Source of the DNA: JAFGTP01 sp964472715 | GTDB taxonomy: Bacteria > Fidelibacterota > UBA2242 > JAFGTP01 | Assembly (NCBI GenBank): GCA_964472715.1 | Contig: CAYYMT010000093.1 | Span: forward strand, 1 to 14,672 | Direction: 5' to 3' | DNA: 14,672 bases | Shown here: one piece after another, positions 14,554-14,672 of the stretch | Layout of the letters: every line of letters begins with the position of its first letter | How positions within the stretch are numbered: the first letter of the stretch is position 1 | Notes under the pieces: generated by a model | The model's database searches: none | Told to the model about the DNA's origin: nothing | What the model saw: only the letters and a program-made list of their open reading frames with translations | Translations under genes and position numbers: made by a program

Positions 14554-14618
14554 GGAGCGCGGAATTCTATTCCGCAATTTGTGAAAAAGTAAAGATGCGG
14601 ATTATAAATCCGCGTTCC
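14554..14618. repeat. REP-like pair of palindromes in inverted orientation
   Basis: Two 7-bp hairpins with three-base loops: GCGGAAT-TCT-ATTCCGC (14559-14575) and GCGGATT-ATA-AATCCGC (14597-14613). The first is preceded by GGAGC-like sequence and the second is followed by GTTCC, so the two units are inverted copies of one theme (GGA[GA]CGCGGA...TCCGC). This is the arrangement of REP/BIME-type repeats. It fills the gap between the SxtJ-like gene and the DUF5989 gene. Confidence 0.65.
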
Positions 14619-14633
14619 AAATAAGAGGAATAA

Positions 14634-14672
14634 ATGAGTAAATTATCCATTGTCAGCGAATTTTTCGAATTT
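14634..14672 (+). CDS. DUF5989 (SxtK-like) small membrane protein, N-terminal fragment
   Basis: Only the first 13 codons are inside the window (MSKLSIVSEFFEF), running off the end in an open frame. GAGG (14625-14628) sits five bases before the ATG. This opening and the position after an SxtI-like and an SxtJ-like gene match DUF5989 proteins, which are about 50 residues long with one membrane span. The rest must be read from the following sequence. Confidence 0.7.
   Translation, partial: MSKLSIVSEFFEF

Noticed and set aside
14001..14618. CRISPR array suggested by repeated short motifs
   Set aside because: The units are inverted and nested palindromes of unequal spacing, without regular spacers, and no cas gene is nearby.

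Overview
The window looks like a chromosomal segment of a Gram-negative bacterium of the FCB superphylum (Bacteroidota, Calditrichota, Marinimicrobia and relatives). This rests on an exported beta-propeller protein that ends in a FlgD-type Ig-like sorting/adhesion domain and resembles PorZ of the type IX secretion system, on a lipoprotein-like subtilase, and on many short palindromic intergenic repeats. Several genes have clear Shine-Dalgarno (SD) sequences. The phylum is an inference; there is no rRNA or other marker gene here.

Layout. (1) 1-958: an AT-rich toxin-antitoxin pair, UPF0175 antitoxin followed by a DUF3368 PIN-like toxin with a 1-nt overlap. (2) 1244-3205: a secreted S8 (subtilisin-like) protease, convergent with (3) 3349-4563 (minus), an M28 metallopeptidase without a signal peptide. 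(4) 4564-5130: a gene-free mosaic of short palindromes and two copies of a MITE-like repeat. (5) 5131-5901 (minus): an AraC-family regulator. (6) 6023-9612: an FMN riboswitch with an intrinsic terminator, then ribD-ribE-ribBA-ribH with overlaps or gaps of a few bases. Together these encode all the dedicated enzymes from GTP and ribulose-5-phosphate to riboflavin, except the phosphatase. (7) 9636-11981: a PorZ-like exported propeller protein, 23 bases after ribH and without a visible terminator between, so probably read from the riboswitch transcript. (8) 12192-14672: a NodU/CmcH-type O-carbamoyltransferase, an SxtJ-like membrane protein and the first 13 codons of a DUF5989 (SxtK-like) small protein. 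This has the gene order of sxtI-sxtJ-sxtK in saxitoxin clusters, but outside any saxitoxin context.

The most interesting signals are in non-coding DNA. The FMN riboswitch shows an exact 8-bp alternative pairing between the 5' side of the aptamer and the 5' arm of the terminator. The terminator's 3' arm also holds the only SD-like sequence of ribD. Both gaps of the carbamoyltransferase trio carry palindromic repeats: a nested two-tier inverted repeat of about 97 bases before the sxtJ-like gene, and a REP-like inverted pair before the sxtK-like gene. No CRISPR array, tRNA, rRNA or intact transposase gene was seen.
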